Source: Treponema sp. UBA1747 (GTDB lineage Bacteria > Spirochaetota > Spirochaetia > Treponematales > Treponemataceae). Taken from it: a stretch of DNA of 32,292 nt. The stretch spans positions 1 through 32,292 of the forward strand of contig DCHR01000019.1 in NCBI GenBank assembly GCA_002315375.1, read 5' to 3'. The notes beneath the pieces were generated by a model. The model worked only from the letters and a program-made list of their open reading frames with translations, was not told the origin of the DNA and made no database searches. Below are positions 15,192 through 24,400 of this stretch, piece by piece; position 1 is the first letter of the stretch, and the number at the start of each line of letters is the position of its first letter. Position numbers and translations under genes: made by a program.

Positions 15192-15226
15192 GTTTAAAGC
15201 ATAAAAAAAGCACCTGCCTTTAGCAA
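15189..15226 (-). promoter_or_regulatory. leaderless-type promoter of rqcH overlapping a terminator
   Basis: On the minus strand TTGCTA (15221-15226), 17-nt spacer, TATGCT (15198-15203), six bases, ATG at 15191. The -35 lies in the loop of the preceding terminator, and its T tract forms the spacer. Confidence 0.5.
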
Positions 15227-15238
15227 GTGCTTTTTCTG
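15204..15238 (-). terminator. intrinsic terminator of the membrane-protein gene
   Basis: On the minus strand AAAAGCAC and TTGC pair with GGCA and GGTGC, followed by seven Ts. The same bases serve as spacer of the rqcH promoter. Confidence 0.8.
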
Positions 15239-15255
15239 CTGTAAATAAAAGAAGT

Positions 15256-16194
15256 TTAATACAGATAAGCTTCCATTTCTGTTTCGTTCAGCTCGTTCCA
15301 GAGAATAATTGCGCAGGAAGAATTAACATCATCAGAAACAAGGATTTCTTTTTCAACTGTAAATGGAACGTCTTTTTTTATATTAGAGGCACAAATTGTT
15401 TTATCGTGAAGAGGATAAGAAAAATCAGAAGCTTCTGTAAAGTTTGAATCAATATTTTTTTTCTGCACGTTGTTCTCTTCAGTGTCTTCATTTATTCCGG
15501 CATCATAATTAAATGCGGTATCTATGAAAAAATTTCTTGAAAGCCATATGCTCTTTTTTAGTTTTCTTCCACCTCTGTAGTATTCACCGCTCTTTCTCAA
15601 TTTTAATGGAGTAGTATCTGCAATTGATATGTGAAGGGCTTTCATGTTTATGTTGGATTTTGCCGTGAATTTCACTTTGATCCGGTCTCCTTTAATCGGA
15701 GTATTCCCGTGGAACATAATGGAAATGTCGATTTCAGTCTGATAGTTGATTGGATCTGCCTGAAGATTTGTTGCACCGTTGAATACAGGATAAGTTTTGG
15801 AAAGAGTCCTGTTTCTGATTTCCTTGGTAAGATTTACGTTCCACTCTTTGGGTGCCGTTCTTGGACCTTTATTGTTTTTCAGCCATTTTTCACGGATATA
15901 CGAAAAATATTCTTCATTATATTCAGGATGAAAATGACCTGTTATTATCCATCTTTTGCAGATTTTCCAGTATTTGATTCCGATAAAACAGATCAACAGC
16001 CACCAGAAAACCATTAGTGGAACAGAAAGAAGAAACCGGATGCCGTCATTTATTACCGGCTTTATTAATTTTGCAGCCCACAATAATAAATAGGTTCCCG
16101 GAATAAAGATTACAAATCCGAAGAAAAAGATAGCGGCAATCATTTTCATGGTGGTACCAAAAACATCGAATGCTGATTTGAAGTCGTCTTTCAT
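15256..16194 (-). CDS. membrane protein of unknown function
   Basis: I do not recognise this family. Start set at 16194 because AAGGA lies 10 nt upstream; the longer frame to 16275 runs into a terminator. The 312-residue protein has two hydrophobic segments near the N-terminus (about residues 14-40 and 55-78). A basic WKICKRW stretch and a long soluble C-terminal part (about 210 residues) follow, with beta-strand-like segments (EIDISIMFHG, DRIKVKFTAKS). No catalytic motif or lipobox is seen. A TATAAT lies on the minus strand near 16221-16226. It is followed by its own terminator and is probably monocistronic. The soluble part could face either side of the inner membrane. Confidence 0.7.
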   Translation of the reverse strand: MKDDFKSAFDVFGTTMKMIAAIFFFGFVIFIPGTYLLLWAAKLIKPVINDGIRFLLSVPLMVFWWLLICFIGIKYWKICKRWIITGHFHPEYNEEYFSYIREKWLKNNKGPRTAPKEWNVNLTKEIRNRTLSKTYPVFNGATNLQADPINYQTEIDISIMFHGNTPIKGDRIKVKFTAKSNINMKALHISIADTTPLKLRKSGEYYRGGRKLKKSIWLSRNFFIDTAFNYDAGINEDTEENNVQKKNIDSNFTEASDFSYPLHDKTICASNIKKDVPFTVEKEILVSDDVNSSCAIILWNELNETEMEAYLY

Positions 16195-16264
16195 TAATTT
16201 AATTCCTTTTTTATGTGAATAATTATAAAGGAAAAAAAAGATTTTGCGGCGTATACCTTGGTAT

Positions 16265-16295
16265 AAAAAAAGCACCTGAATAAATCAGGTGCTTT
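16265..16295 (-). terminator. terminator of the tRNA-Pro transcript
   Basis: On the minus strand GCACCTGA pairs with TCAGGTGC (plus coordinates 16285-16292 and 16272-16279), then seven Ts. Confidence 0.85.
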
Positions 16296-16300
16296 CAGAG

Positions 16301-16373
16301 TCGGGTAAACTGGATTCGAACCAGCGACCCCAACGTCCCGAACGTTGTGCGCTACCAGCTGCGCTATTACCCG
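16301..16373 (-). tRNA. tRNA-Pro(CGG)
   Basis: A 73-nt cloverleaf. The acceptor CGGGTAA pairs with TTACCCG and the discriminator is A. The anticodon arm CAACG-TTCGGGA-CGTTG gives anticodon CGG, and the T loop is TTCGAAT. CCA is not encoded. Reads CCG. Confidence 0.95.
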
Positions 16374-16424
16374 TGGCGAACCAAGAATACCTCTTAGTTC
16401 TAAATAATTAGTTTTTGTTCGCCA
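16374..16424. repeat. short inverted repeat next to tRNA-Pro
   Basis: TGGCGAAC (16374-16381) and GTTCGCCA (16417-16424) are perfect inverted copies. The first abuts the 5' end of tRNA-Pro and the second lies at the start of repeat copy 1. Confidence 0.5.
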
Positions 16425-16545
16425 CACAGTTACCTGACGGTAACTGTGCCCTGGCTTTGAAACTTATTCAGTTCCCAATCAGGTAACCTGTGTTCATTAC
16501 GCTGTTTTACCTCGCAAGCTCGGAAAAACAGTGCAGGTTCTCTGT
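16411..16545. repeat. 135-bp direct repeat, copy 1
   Basis: Begins GTTTTTGTTCGCCACACAG and ends GGTTCTCTGT. It holds a perfect 10-bp hairpin (CACAGTTACC/GGTAACTGTG, TGAC loop) and a second hairpin CTGTTTT...AAAACAG around CCTCGCAAGCTCGG. Nearly identical to copy 2 at an offset of 157 bp; the few differences cluster after the first hairpin. This covers the non-genic stretch between the two tRNAs. No reading frame. Confidence 0.85.
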
Positions 16546-16567
16546 GGACTGAAGTTCAAAAAAATTT

Positions 16568-16702
16568 GTTTTTGTTCGCCACACAGTTACCTGACGGTAA
16601 CTGTGCCCCGGCATTGAATCTGGTTCAGTTCCCAATCAGGTAACCTGTGTTCATTACGCTGTTTTACCTCGCAAGCTCGGAAAAACAGTGCAGGTTCTCT
16701 GT
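16568..16702. repeat. 135-bp direct repeat, copy 2
   Basis: Same hairpins and ends as copy 1. Between the hairpins it reads CCGGCATTGAATCTGG where copy 1 reads CTGGCTTTGAAACTTA. A short AT-rich spacer (16546-16567) separates the copies. tRNA-Asp terminator follows on its right. Confidence 0.85.
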
Positions 16703-16719
16703 TGGAACAAATATCAAAT

Positions 16720-16749
16720 AAAAAAGCCTTCCGATTACGGAAGGCTTTA
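16720..16749 (-). terminator. terminator of the tRNA-Asp transcript
   Basis: On the minus strand GCCTTCCG pairs with CGGAAGGC across a TAAT loop, then a T tract. Confidence 0.85.
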
Positions 16750-16751
16750 GG

Positions 16752-16825
16752 CGCGAGTGAGGGGGCTCGAACCCCTGATCTCCGGCGTGACAGGCCAGCG
16801 CGATAACCAGCTTCGCTACACCCGC
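16752..16825 (-). tRNA. tRNA-Asp(GTC)
   Basis: A 74-nt cloverleaf: acceptor GCGGGTG/CACTCGC, discriminator G. The anticodon arm CTGGC-CTGTCAC-GCCGG gives GTC. T loop is TTCGAGC. CCA is not encoded. Confidence 0.95.
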
Positions 16826-16837
16826 GTGATGTTTAGT

Positions 16838-16866
16838 AATATAACTGAAACAATGGTTTATGTCAA
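16838..16866 (-). promoter_or_regulatory. promoter of tRNA-Asp
   Basis: On the minus strand TTGACA (16861-16866), 17-nt spacer, TATATT (16838-16843), ending 12 nt before the tRNA 5' end. Confidence 0.8.
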
Positions 16867-17025
16867 TAACACTAAGTAAAAAAAAGAAGTTTTTATGAAA
16901 AAAAAGAAAAATAATTATTTGTTTTAAGTTTATTTCCATTTTCTCCACTTTTTACTATAATTTATGTAACTATATCCTTCTGTCTTGATTGAATAGGAAG
17001 GTTATTTATCTTTCAGGAGATTTTT

Positions 17026-18072
17026 ATGAAAAAGAAAATCGTTTCTGTCCTTACAGCTCTTCTGGTTGTTTCGACAGTATTTGCTTATGCTCCGGCTGTA
17101 GGCAGTGAAAGTCTTTTTGAGCTTTCAGGGGCATTTGGAATGACATATGCTTCATCCGTTGCAGGAGGTGGAGTACGTTATGTAAATCCTGCATCTATTT
17201 CTGTGAATCCGGCTCTTCCAGCCCAGGAACAGCGTGTTGGACTGAATCTTGGATATGGCGCTCTGATGACAAACGGAAATGATTTCCAGTTTGGTTCAGC
17301 CTTCCAGACAGGTATTATTGTTCCTTTCAAATGGGCCGTTGTAACCGGTGAACTTTACGGCATGTTCCCTAATTCAGATTCAATGACTTTGGGCAACAGT
17401 GTAACTTTGAAAGGCGGATTGTCAAAGGAAATTACAGATCGTCTTGATGTTGGAGCTAGTATTTCTACTGGTGCATCATGGGGACCTGCAGCAGACTGGG
17501 GCCTTTCAGCAAACTTTGGATTCCTTTATACAATTCCACAGCTTTCATTTATGAAAGATTTCCGTTACGGGGTTTCAGTTTTGAATCTTGGAAAGAACTA
17601 TGCTTCAGATGAAGAAAAGGACTTCCTTTCAAGTTATCCGGGATTTATGACTATCCGTGCCGGAGCCGCAGCACTCCTTCTGTCAAATGAAAACTTTAAA
17701 ATCGGAGCTTCCTTTGACCTTTCAACTCCATGTTTTGTAAACCTGATTATGGATACAGGTCTTCAGTTCACAATCAAAGATATGCTTACACTTAGTGTTG
17801 CAGAAAAAATCAACCTTAAAGAATCAATTAATGGTTACAGTAATTACATTCCTTCTGTAGGACTTCTGTTTACATTCAAGTTCAATACTTCAAACGGATA
17901 TCTTGCAAGTCATGACTGGAGTGAAAGTGAAATGACAGTCGGGGCTGCTTACAAGAATATTTATAAAAATGTTACAGTTGCCGGTACAGAAGTGGATATG
18001 AAACTTGGTCTTCAGGATGAAACTCCACCTGTAATCAAAATCTGGTTCGAAGAAGATGAAGGGGAGGACTAA
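17026..18072 (+). CDS. outer-membrane beta-barrel protein, FadL/UPF0164-like (tentative)
   Basis: A 348-residue protein with a clear signal peptide (hydrophobic to about residue 20, then AYAPA). The mature part has alternating amphipathic strands. An early GGGVRYVNPASISVNPA segment resembles the N-terminal plug of FadL-like barrels, which treponemes encode as UPF0164 proteins. That assignment is by pattern only. The last 45 residues are acidic (FEEDEGED end) and lack the usual aromatic end, so they may be a periplasmic tail. CAGGAGAT is a strong ribosome-binding site. The next gene begins one base after the stop, so the two probably work together in the envelope. Confidence 0.65.
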   Translation: MKKKIVSVLTALLVVSTVFAYAPAVGSESLFELSGAFGMTYASSVAGGGVRYVNPASISVNPALPAQEQRVGLNLGYGALMTNGNDFQFGSAFQTGIIVPFKWAVVTGELYGMFPNSDSMTLGNSVTLKGGLSKEITDRLDVGASISTGASWGPAADWGLSANFGFLYTIPQLSFMKDFRYGVSVLNLGKNYASDEEKDFLSSYPGFMTIRAGAAALLLSNENFKIGASFDLSTPCFVNLIMDTGLQFTIKDMLTLSVAEKINLKESINGYSNYIPSVGLLFTFKFNTSNGYLASHDWSESEMTVGAAYKNIYKNVTVAGTEVDMKLGLQDETPPVIKIWFEEDEGED

Positions 18073-18073
18073 T

Positions 18074-21000
18074 ATGAAAAAAAATATTTTATCAGCACTT
18101 ATTCTTCTTAATGTTTTTGCTCTTCCGCTTTTTGCAGAAAAGCTTCCAAAGTATATTTCTCCAAACAATGACGGTGTTCAGGATGAACTGGTAATTCCTC
18201 TTCAGATTTCTGATAAAAGATACGTTGCTTCCTGGTCACTGATAATCATGGATGAAAATAAAAACGTTGTGCGTACAATCGGGAATAAAGTTGCACTTCC
18301 TTCAAGAGTTGGATTCAAATCTTTCTTCAAGCAGATTGTAACTGTAAAACAGGGAATTCCTGTTCCTGAAAGTGTTTCATGGAACGGTGCCCTTGATTCC
18401 GGTGAAACTGCACCTGACGGAACTTATTATTACTATTTCACCGCAACAGATGATAATGGTAATGAAGGACGTACAAAGGAACATGTTGTTGTTGTTGATA
18501 CAATTGCTCCAGAGATTGAATTGAATCAGCCAGCTGACAAGATTTTTGGTGAAGGTGCAAAAGCTTCATTTAAAATCAAACAGGAAGGTTCTGCTGAAGA
18601 CCTGTGGCTCGGAACATTCAAATCAAATGACGGTACAGTTGTAAAAACCGTTAAATGGGAAAATACAGAGCCAGGTGAATTCAACTGGTACGGAACTGAT
18701 GAAGATGGCAACCAGGTTGCAGACGGTGTTTATTCTTACGAAATCACTGCAACTGATAAAGCCGGAAACAAAGCTCCTGATTCAACTATCCAGAATATTA
18801 TTTATTCTGCTGAAAAACCGGTTACAAACATCTTTGTTGAAGGAAGTCGTTATTTCTCTCCAAAGACAGAAAGTCCTGTTTCAATTATTACTTTCAATGT
18901 TACTATTCCTGTTCCTGAACAGAAAAGCGGTAACAGCCTTACAAACTGGGATGTAACTGTTTATAACGACAAAGGAAATGCTGTTCGTTCTTACAACAGA
19001 GAAAACAGCGGTGAATATCCGCCATCAACAATTGTATTTGACGGAACAGATGCAAACGGCAAAAAGCTTCCGGATGGAACTTACCAGGCAAAAGTTTCTG
19101 CTTCATATTTGAACGGTTATGTGCCTGCAGTTATTTCATCACCTGTAATCGTTCTGGATACAGAAAATCCTGACATGAACTTTGTTGTTTCAGATACAGT
19201 ATTCGGATCTGGAAACAAACGTTCTGTTGAAATCTCTCTTGCTATCTCATCAAAAGCAGGTTCTCCAATTCCATTCTGGAAAGGTGAAATCGTTGATGCA
19301 GCAGGAAAGGTTGTAAAAACTTATGATTTCGGTGAATTCCCACCAGAAAGCATTTCATGGGCCGGTATTACAGATGACGGAGTTCTGGCAGAAAAAGGCG
19401 CCTATAAACTGGTTGTTTCTGCAGAAGATATGGCCGGAAACAAAGGTGTAAAAAATCCTTCAAAAGAATTTACATTTGATACAACTGAAGCTTCTTTGAT
19501 TCTTGCCGCAAGTGACGCAGCCTTCAGTCCAAACGGAGACAAGGTTCAGGACGTAATGACATTTACTCCTGTTTCTGGTCAGGGTGCTGACGTAACAAAA
19601 TATACATTCAAAGTTCTGAATGATAAGGGTGATGCAGTATTCACAAAGGCAGAAAACAAAAAACTCCCTTCATCAATTGTATGGAACGGAAAGGCTGATG
19701 ACGGAATTCTTTGTGCAGACGGTTTCTATACAGCAACTCTTGATATTGAAACTGCAAACGGTTCTTCTTCTTCAGCTGCAACAGGAGCCTTTGGTCTTGA
19801 TACTGTTGCACCATCACTTCTTGCAGAAACTCAGTGGGCAGATTTCTCTCCTGACGGAGACGGAAATCAGGATTCAGTTCCTGTAAAAGTACTGAATTGT
19901 TCTTCAGAAAAATCATGGACCTGTGAAGTTCGCAACAACAAAAGAGAAACAATCAAGAAAATCACATGGGCCGGACAGATTCGTGACTTCGAATGGGACG
20001 GAACTGATGAAAGCGGAAATATTGCAGCAGACGGTGTTTACTCAATGTCATTCGCTTCACGTGATGATGCAGGAAACTACTTCGCAACAGAAATCGCCGG
20101 ACTCACACTTGATAACCGTGAAACAAAAGTTTACCTGATTGCAGAAAACGAAGGTATCTCTCCAAACGGAGACGGCGTTCTTGATAATCAGAACTTCGAA
20201 ATCAAAACAACTGTTAATGAAAACATCATTTCATGGGAATTCAACATCAGAAGAGAAGACGGAACTTCAGTTCGCTCATGGTCTGAAAAAGATCAGGCAG
20301 ATCTTCCTTCTAAAATCACATGGGACGGATACAGCAACAACGGTGAACTTTGTGAAGGAACCTTCCATGGAACTCTTGAAGCTGCATACAAGAAAGGTAA
20401 CCGTGTAAGCACAGTATCTTCTGCATTCATCTGTACGGCTACAGCTCCACAGCTCCGCGTACAGACAGCTCCTGAATACTTCAGCCCTGATAACGACGGT
20501 GTAGATGATGACCTGTTCATCAAACTTACTGGTACAACAATGGCTAAGATCAAGAACTGGTCATTTACAATCTATGATCCAAAAGACAGACCATTCTGGA
20601 CAACAAGTGGTAAATCCCAGATTACAGAAAGAATGATCTGGGACGGTCTTTCTAACGTTCAGAAGAATAAGAACGGAAAGGCTGAACAGGTTCAGTCTGC
20701 AATGGATTACCCTTACGTATTCACAGTAACAGACAACCTTGGTATGACATCAAGCGTTTCTGGTGTAATCCCTGTTGATGTTCTTGTTATCCGTGAAGGC
20801 AGTGTTCTTAAGATGGCAGTTCCATCTATCATCTTCCTTTCAGATTCAAGCGAATTCCTTGCAGCTCAGAAAACTCTTACAGAAGAACAGGTTGCAAAGA
20901 ACAAGCAGATTCTGGACCGTATCGCTGACATCCTGAAGAAATTCAAGGATTACAAAGTTACAGTTGTAGGACATGCAAACCGTACTTCTGACAACCTTGA

Positions 21001-21217
21001 AGAAGAAACAGTTGATAACCTGAGAGTCTGGGGACGCGCTCTCCAGCCACTTTCTAAGGAACGTGCAGATGCAATTAAGGCTTACCTTGTTAAGAAGGGT
21101 GTAAGTGCTTCAAGCATCAGTACAGACGGAAAGGGTGGTACTGAACCTGTTGCTGATCCAAAAGATAAGGATAACAACTGGAAGAACCGCCGCGTAGAAT
21201 TTATTCTGCAGAAATAA
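18074..21217 (+). CDS. multi-Ig (FlgD/CHU_C-like) repeat protein with C-terminal OmpA domain
   Basis: A 1047-residue exported protein. Start 18074 chosen for GGGGAGGA upstream and a normal signal peptide (MKKNILSALILLNVFALPLFA). About eight modules of roughly 100 residues follow. Each ends with a W-x-G-x-D-x-G...DG-x-Y...A-x-D-x-x-GN pattern, as in FlgD-type Ig folds. Modules 1, 5, 6, 7 and 8 open with acidic loops (SPNNDGVQDE, SPNGDKVQD, SPDGDGNQDS, SPNGDGVLDN, SPDNDGVDDD) that look like Ca2+ sites. The last about 140 residues are an OmpA peptidoglycan-binding domain (TVVGHANRT, then NRRVEFIL). It could link peptidoglycan to the neighbouring barrel. Confidence 0.82.
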   Translation: MKKNILSALILLNVFALPLFAEKLPKYISPNNDGVQDELVIPLQISDKRYVASWSLIIMDENKNVVRTIGNKVALPSRVGFKSFFKQIVTVKQGIPVPESVSWNGALDSGETAPDGTYYYYFTATDDNGNEGRTKEHVVVVDTIAPEIELNQPADKIFGEGAKASFKIKQEGSAEDLWLGTFKSNDGTVVKTVKWENTEPGEFNWYGTDEDGNQVADGVYSYEITATDKAGNKAPDSTIQNIIYSAEKPVTNIFVEGSRYFSPKTESPVSIITFNVTIPVPEQKSGNSLTNWDVTVYNDKGNAVRSYNRENSGEYPPSTIVFDGTDANGKKLPDGTYQAKVSASYLNGYVPAVISSPVIVLDTENPDMNFVVSDTVFGSGNKRSVEISLAISSKAGSPIPFWKGEIVDAAGKVVKTYDFGEFPPESISWAGITDDGVLAEKGAYKLVVSAEDMAGNKGVKNPSKEFTFDTTEASLILAASDAAFSPNGDKVQDVMTFTPVSGQGADVTKYTFKVLNDKGDAVFTKAENKKLPSSIVWNGKADDGILCADGFYTATLDIETANGSSSSAATGAFGLDTVAPSLLAETQWADFSPDGDGNQDSVPVKVLNCSSEKSWTCEVRNNKRETIKKITWAGQIRDFEWDGTDESGNIAADGVYSMSFASRDDAGNYFATEIAGLTLDNRETKVYLIAENEGISPNGDGVLDNQNFEIKTTVNENIISWEFNIRREDGTSVRSWSEKDQADLPSKITWDGYSNNGELCEGTFHGTLEAAYKKGNRVSTVSSAFICTATAPQLRVQTAPEYFSPDNDGVDDDLFIKLTGTTMAKIKNWSFTIYDPKDRPFWTTSGKSQITERMIWDGLSNVQKNKNGKAEQVQSAMDYPYVFTVTDNLGMTSSVSGVIPVDVLVIREGSVLKMAVPSIIFLSDSSEFLAAQKTLTEEQVAKNKQILDRIADILKKFKDYKVTVVGHANRTSDNLEEETVDNLRVWGRALQPLSKERADAIKAYLVKKGVSASSISTDGKGGTEPVADPKDKDNNWKNRRVEFILQK

Positions 21218-21238
21218 AACTAAAGAACATAAACATAT

Positions 21239-21340
21239 CGCCCTGAAGTGTTTATGGCTTACAAACTCAAGTCCTGTGCTCGGTCCTTCGGACCTCGTGC
21301 GGAATGAGTTTGCGCCATAACATTTCAGGGCGTTTTTTTT
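21239..21340 (+). terminator. large nested-hairpin terminator
   Basis: An outer stem of about 20 bp (21239-21258 with 21314-21332, one bulge) is followed by eight Ts. Nested inside are AAACTCA/TGAGTTT (21262-21268 with 21305-21311) and, at the tip, GGTCC-TTC-GGACC (21282-21294). It ends the barrel/OmpA operon just before purL. Confidence 0.85.
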
Positions 21341-21362
21341 CTGACTTCATTTTATTCCTATA

Positions 21363-21400
21363 TTCCAACCCCAGCTAAAATTCATTATAATTACTCTATG
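21363..21400 (+). promoter_or_regulatory. leaderless-type promoter of purL
   Basis: TTCCAA (weak -35, 21363-21368), 17-nt spacer, consensus TATAAT (21386-21391), six bases, ATG at 21398. There is no room for a Shine-Dalgarno site or purine riboswitch downstream of the promoter. Confidence 0.6.
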
Positions 21401-24400
21401 TATCGTTTTTATATTGAAAGAAAGGAAGGTTTCCGCGTAGAAGCCAACCGCATTTATTCTGAAATCAACAGCTTTTTGGGAATTTCAGGGGTTACTGAAG
21501 TTCGTTATCTGAACCGCTACGACATTGAAAATGTAAGCGATGAAGTTGCAAAGATTGCTGCAACACGCATTTTTAGTGAACCACAGAGCGACTTCTGTGC
21601 TGCAGAAGAACTGGATATGACCGGATACACATCAATTATCTGGGAATACCTTCCAGGTCAGTATGACCAGCGCGCAGACAGTGCAGAACAGTGTCTCCTT
21701 ATCCTCCGTGCAGGTCTTGCCGGACAGGTAAAAGTAGGAACTGAAAAACCTATTGTTCGCTGCGGAAAAATCGTTCTTCTTAAAGGCGATGTTACTCCAG
21801 CTGATGTAGAAAAAATCCAGAAATATCTTATCAACCCTGTAGATTCACGTCTTACAGGTGCTGAAAAACCAGATACACTTAAAATGAGTCTTGAAACACC
21901 AGGTGATATTCCTGTTGTAGAAGGATTCCTTTCCTGGGACGAAAGCAAACTTCATGACTACCGCGAAAAAATGGGTCTTGCCATGGACGATGCTGACGTA
22001 AAATTCCTCCAGGATTACTTCAAGACTGAAAACCGTGATCCGACAGAAACTGAAATCCGCGTTCTTGATACATATTGGTCTGACCACTGTCGTCATACAA
22101 CTTTCAACACAATTCTTGATGACATTAAAATCGATGAAGGTGAAATGACAGCTCCTGTATATGCTTCTCTTGAAGAATACAAAAAACTCCGTGATGAACT
22201 TTACGGTGAAAGAGCAAAGAAAGGCGCTGAAAATGAAAAGCCACTTACACTTATGGATATGGCTTGTATCGGTGCCAAATATCTTAAGAAAACAGGTCAT
22301 CTTGATGACATCGAACTTTCAGAAGAAATCAACGCATGTTCAATCTATATTGATGTTGATGTGGCAGATTATACAAACGGTGTAGATGCACAGAACGGAA
22401 AAGAACCTGAGCATAAAACTGAACGCTGGCTTCTTCAGTTTAAAAACGAAACACATAACCATCCAACAGAAATTGAACCATTTGGTGGTGCCGCTACATG
22501 TATTGGTGGTGCTATCCGCGATCCTCTTTCAGGACGTGCATGGGTTTACCAGTCACTTCGCGTAACTGGTGCTGCTGATCCAACAGTTCCACTTTCTGCA
22601 ACTCGTGAAGGTAAACTTCCACAGATGAAACTTACACGCGAAGCTGCTGCAGGTTTCTCTTCTTACGGTAACCAGATTGGTCTTACAACTGGTCAGGTTT
22701 GCGAAATGTATCACCCTGGCTTTGAAGCAAAGCGCATGGAACTTGGTGCAGTTATTGCTGCTGTTCCAGCTGACTGCGTAAAACGCGAAACTCCTGATGC
22801 AGGTGACTGCGTTGTTCTCGTTGGTGGTGGTACAGGCCGTGACGGTATTGGTGGTGCTACAGGTTCTTCTAAAGCACATACAGTTAAATCAGTAACAACA
22901 GCTGCTGCTGAAGTTCAGAAAGGAAACGCTGTAGAAGAAAGAAAAATCCAGCGCTTCTTCCGTAACCGCGATGTAGCAAACATGATCCGCCGCTGTAATG
23001 ACTTTGGTGCTGGTGGTGTTTCAGTTGCTGTTGGTGAACTTGCACCTGGTCTTGATATCAACCTGGATGCAGTTCCTAAAAAGTATGAAGGTCTGAACGG
23101 TACAGAAATCGCTATTTCTGAAAGCCAGGAACGTATGGCTATCGTTGTACGCGAAAAAGATGTCCAGGCCCTTATTGATTATGCACGCGCAGAAAACCTT
23201 GATGCAACTTTGATTGCAAAGGTTACAGATACAAACCGTCTGGTTATGAACTGGCGCGGAAAGAAAATTGTTGATATTTCACGTGAATTCATCGATACAA
23301 ACGGTGCTTACAGAAACGCTGAAGCTCACATTACATGTCCTGCTAAAAATGATTCTCCACTGGCTATGCCTTTGGATGCAACAGCTGCTGTTCTTGCAGA
23401 AGACTGCTGCTGTGGTAATGCTGATCCTGAAAAGAAAGCAGCCAAAATTCAGAAAGCATGGTATACAAACATGAAGCAGCTGGCAACCTGTTCACAGCGT
23501 GGTCTTTCAGAACGCTTTGACGGTTCAATCGGTGCAAGCTCAGTTCTGTTCCCATTCGGTGGAAAATACCAGGCAACTCCTGAAAGCGGATGTGCTGCAA
23601 AGATTCCTGTAAACTCTCCGGCAGAAACAGAAACAACATCCCTCATGACATTCGGTTATGACCCACGCATTGCACAGTGGTCACCATACCATGGAGCACA
23701 GACAAGCGTTCTGTATTCTCTGGCCCGTATCATCGCCCTCGGCGGTAACCCGGAAACCTGTCGCCTTACATTCCAGGAATATTTTGAAAGAACTTCTTCT
23801 AAAGAAGCCTGGGGTAAACCTGCTGCAGCACTTCTTGGTGCCCTTACAGCTCAGACACAGATGAAGACAGCTTCAATCGGCGGTAAAGACTCAATGTCAG
23901 GTACATTCGGTGACATTACAGTTCCACCAACACTGGTTTCATTTGCCGTAACTATTGAAAACTGTAAAAACATTAACGGCGGTTCATTCAAGGGAACCGG
24001 AAACAAAGTTTACTTTGTTCCACAGGTATATTCTTCAGCCCTTACACCGGACTTCGTTGATTTCACAAAGAAATCAGAAGCTCTTTATGAACTGAATAAG
24101 GCAGGAAAACTTTCTGCTATGTATCCTGTTGGAGCCGGTGGTATTGCTGACAGCCTTACAAAAATGGCATTCGGTAACAGAATCGGTGTTCAGATGACTG
24201 AAACAATTGGTAAAGAACTTAAAGCCGCTGAACCTGTGCACTCAGAAATTCTTGAAGCAAACGGACATACCTGTGGAAGCTGGATGCTTTTCTGTCCGCT
24301 TTACGGTGCAATGATCGTAGAAGTTAAACCTGAAAATGCTTCTGCATTTGAAGAAGCAATGAAGGGTAGCCTCCTGATTGGTGAAACAATCAGTGAACCT

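Noticed and set aside
16195..16275. Longer start for the two-TM membrane protein
   Set aside because: It would begin in the tRNA-Pro terminator, while a normal AAGGA site precedes the ATG at 16194.
16374..16751. CRISPR array or integron at the tandem repeats
   Set aside because: Only two copies of 135 bp with an AT-rich spacer. No short regular repeats, cas genes or integrase are present.
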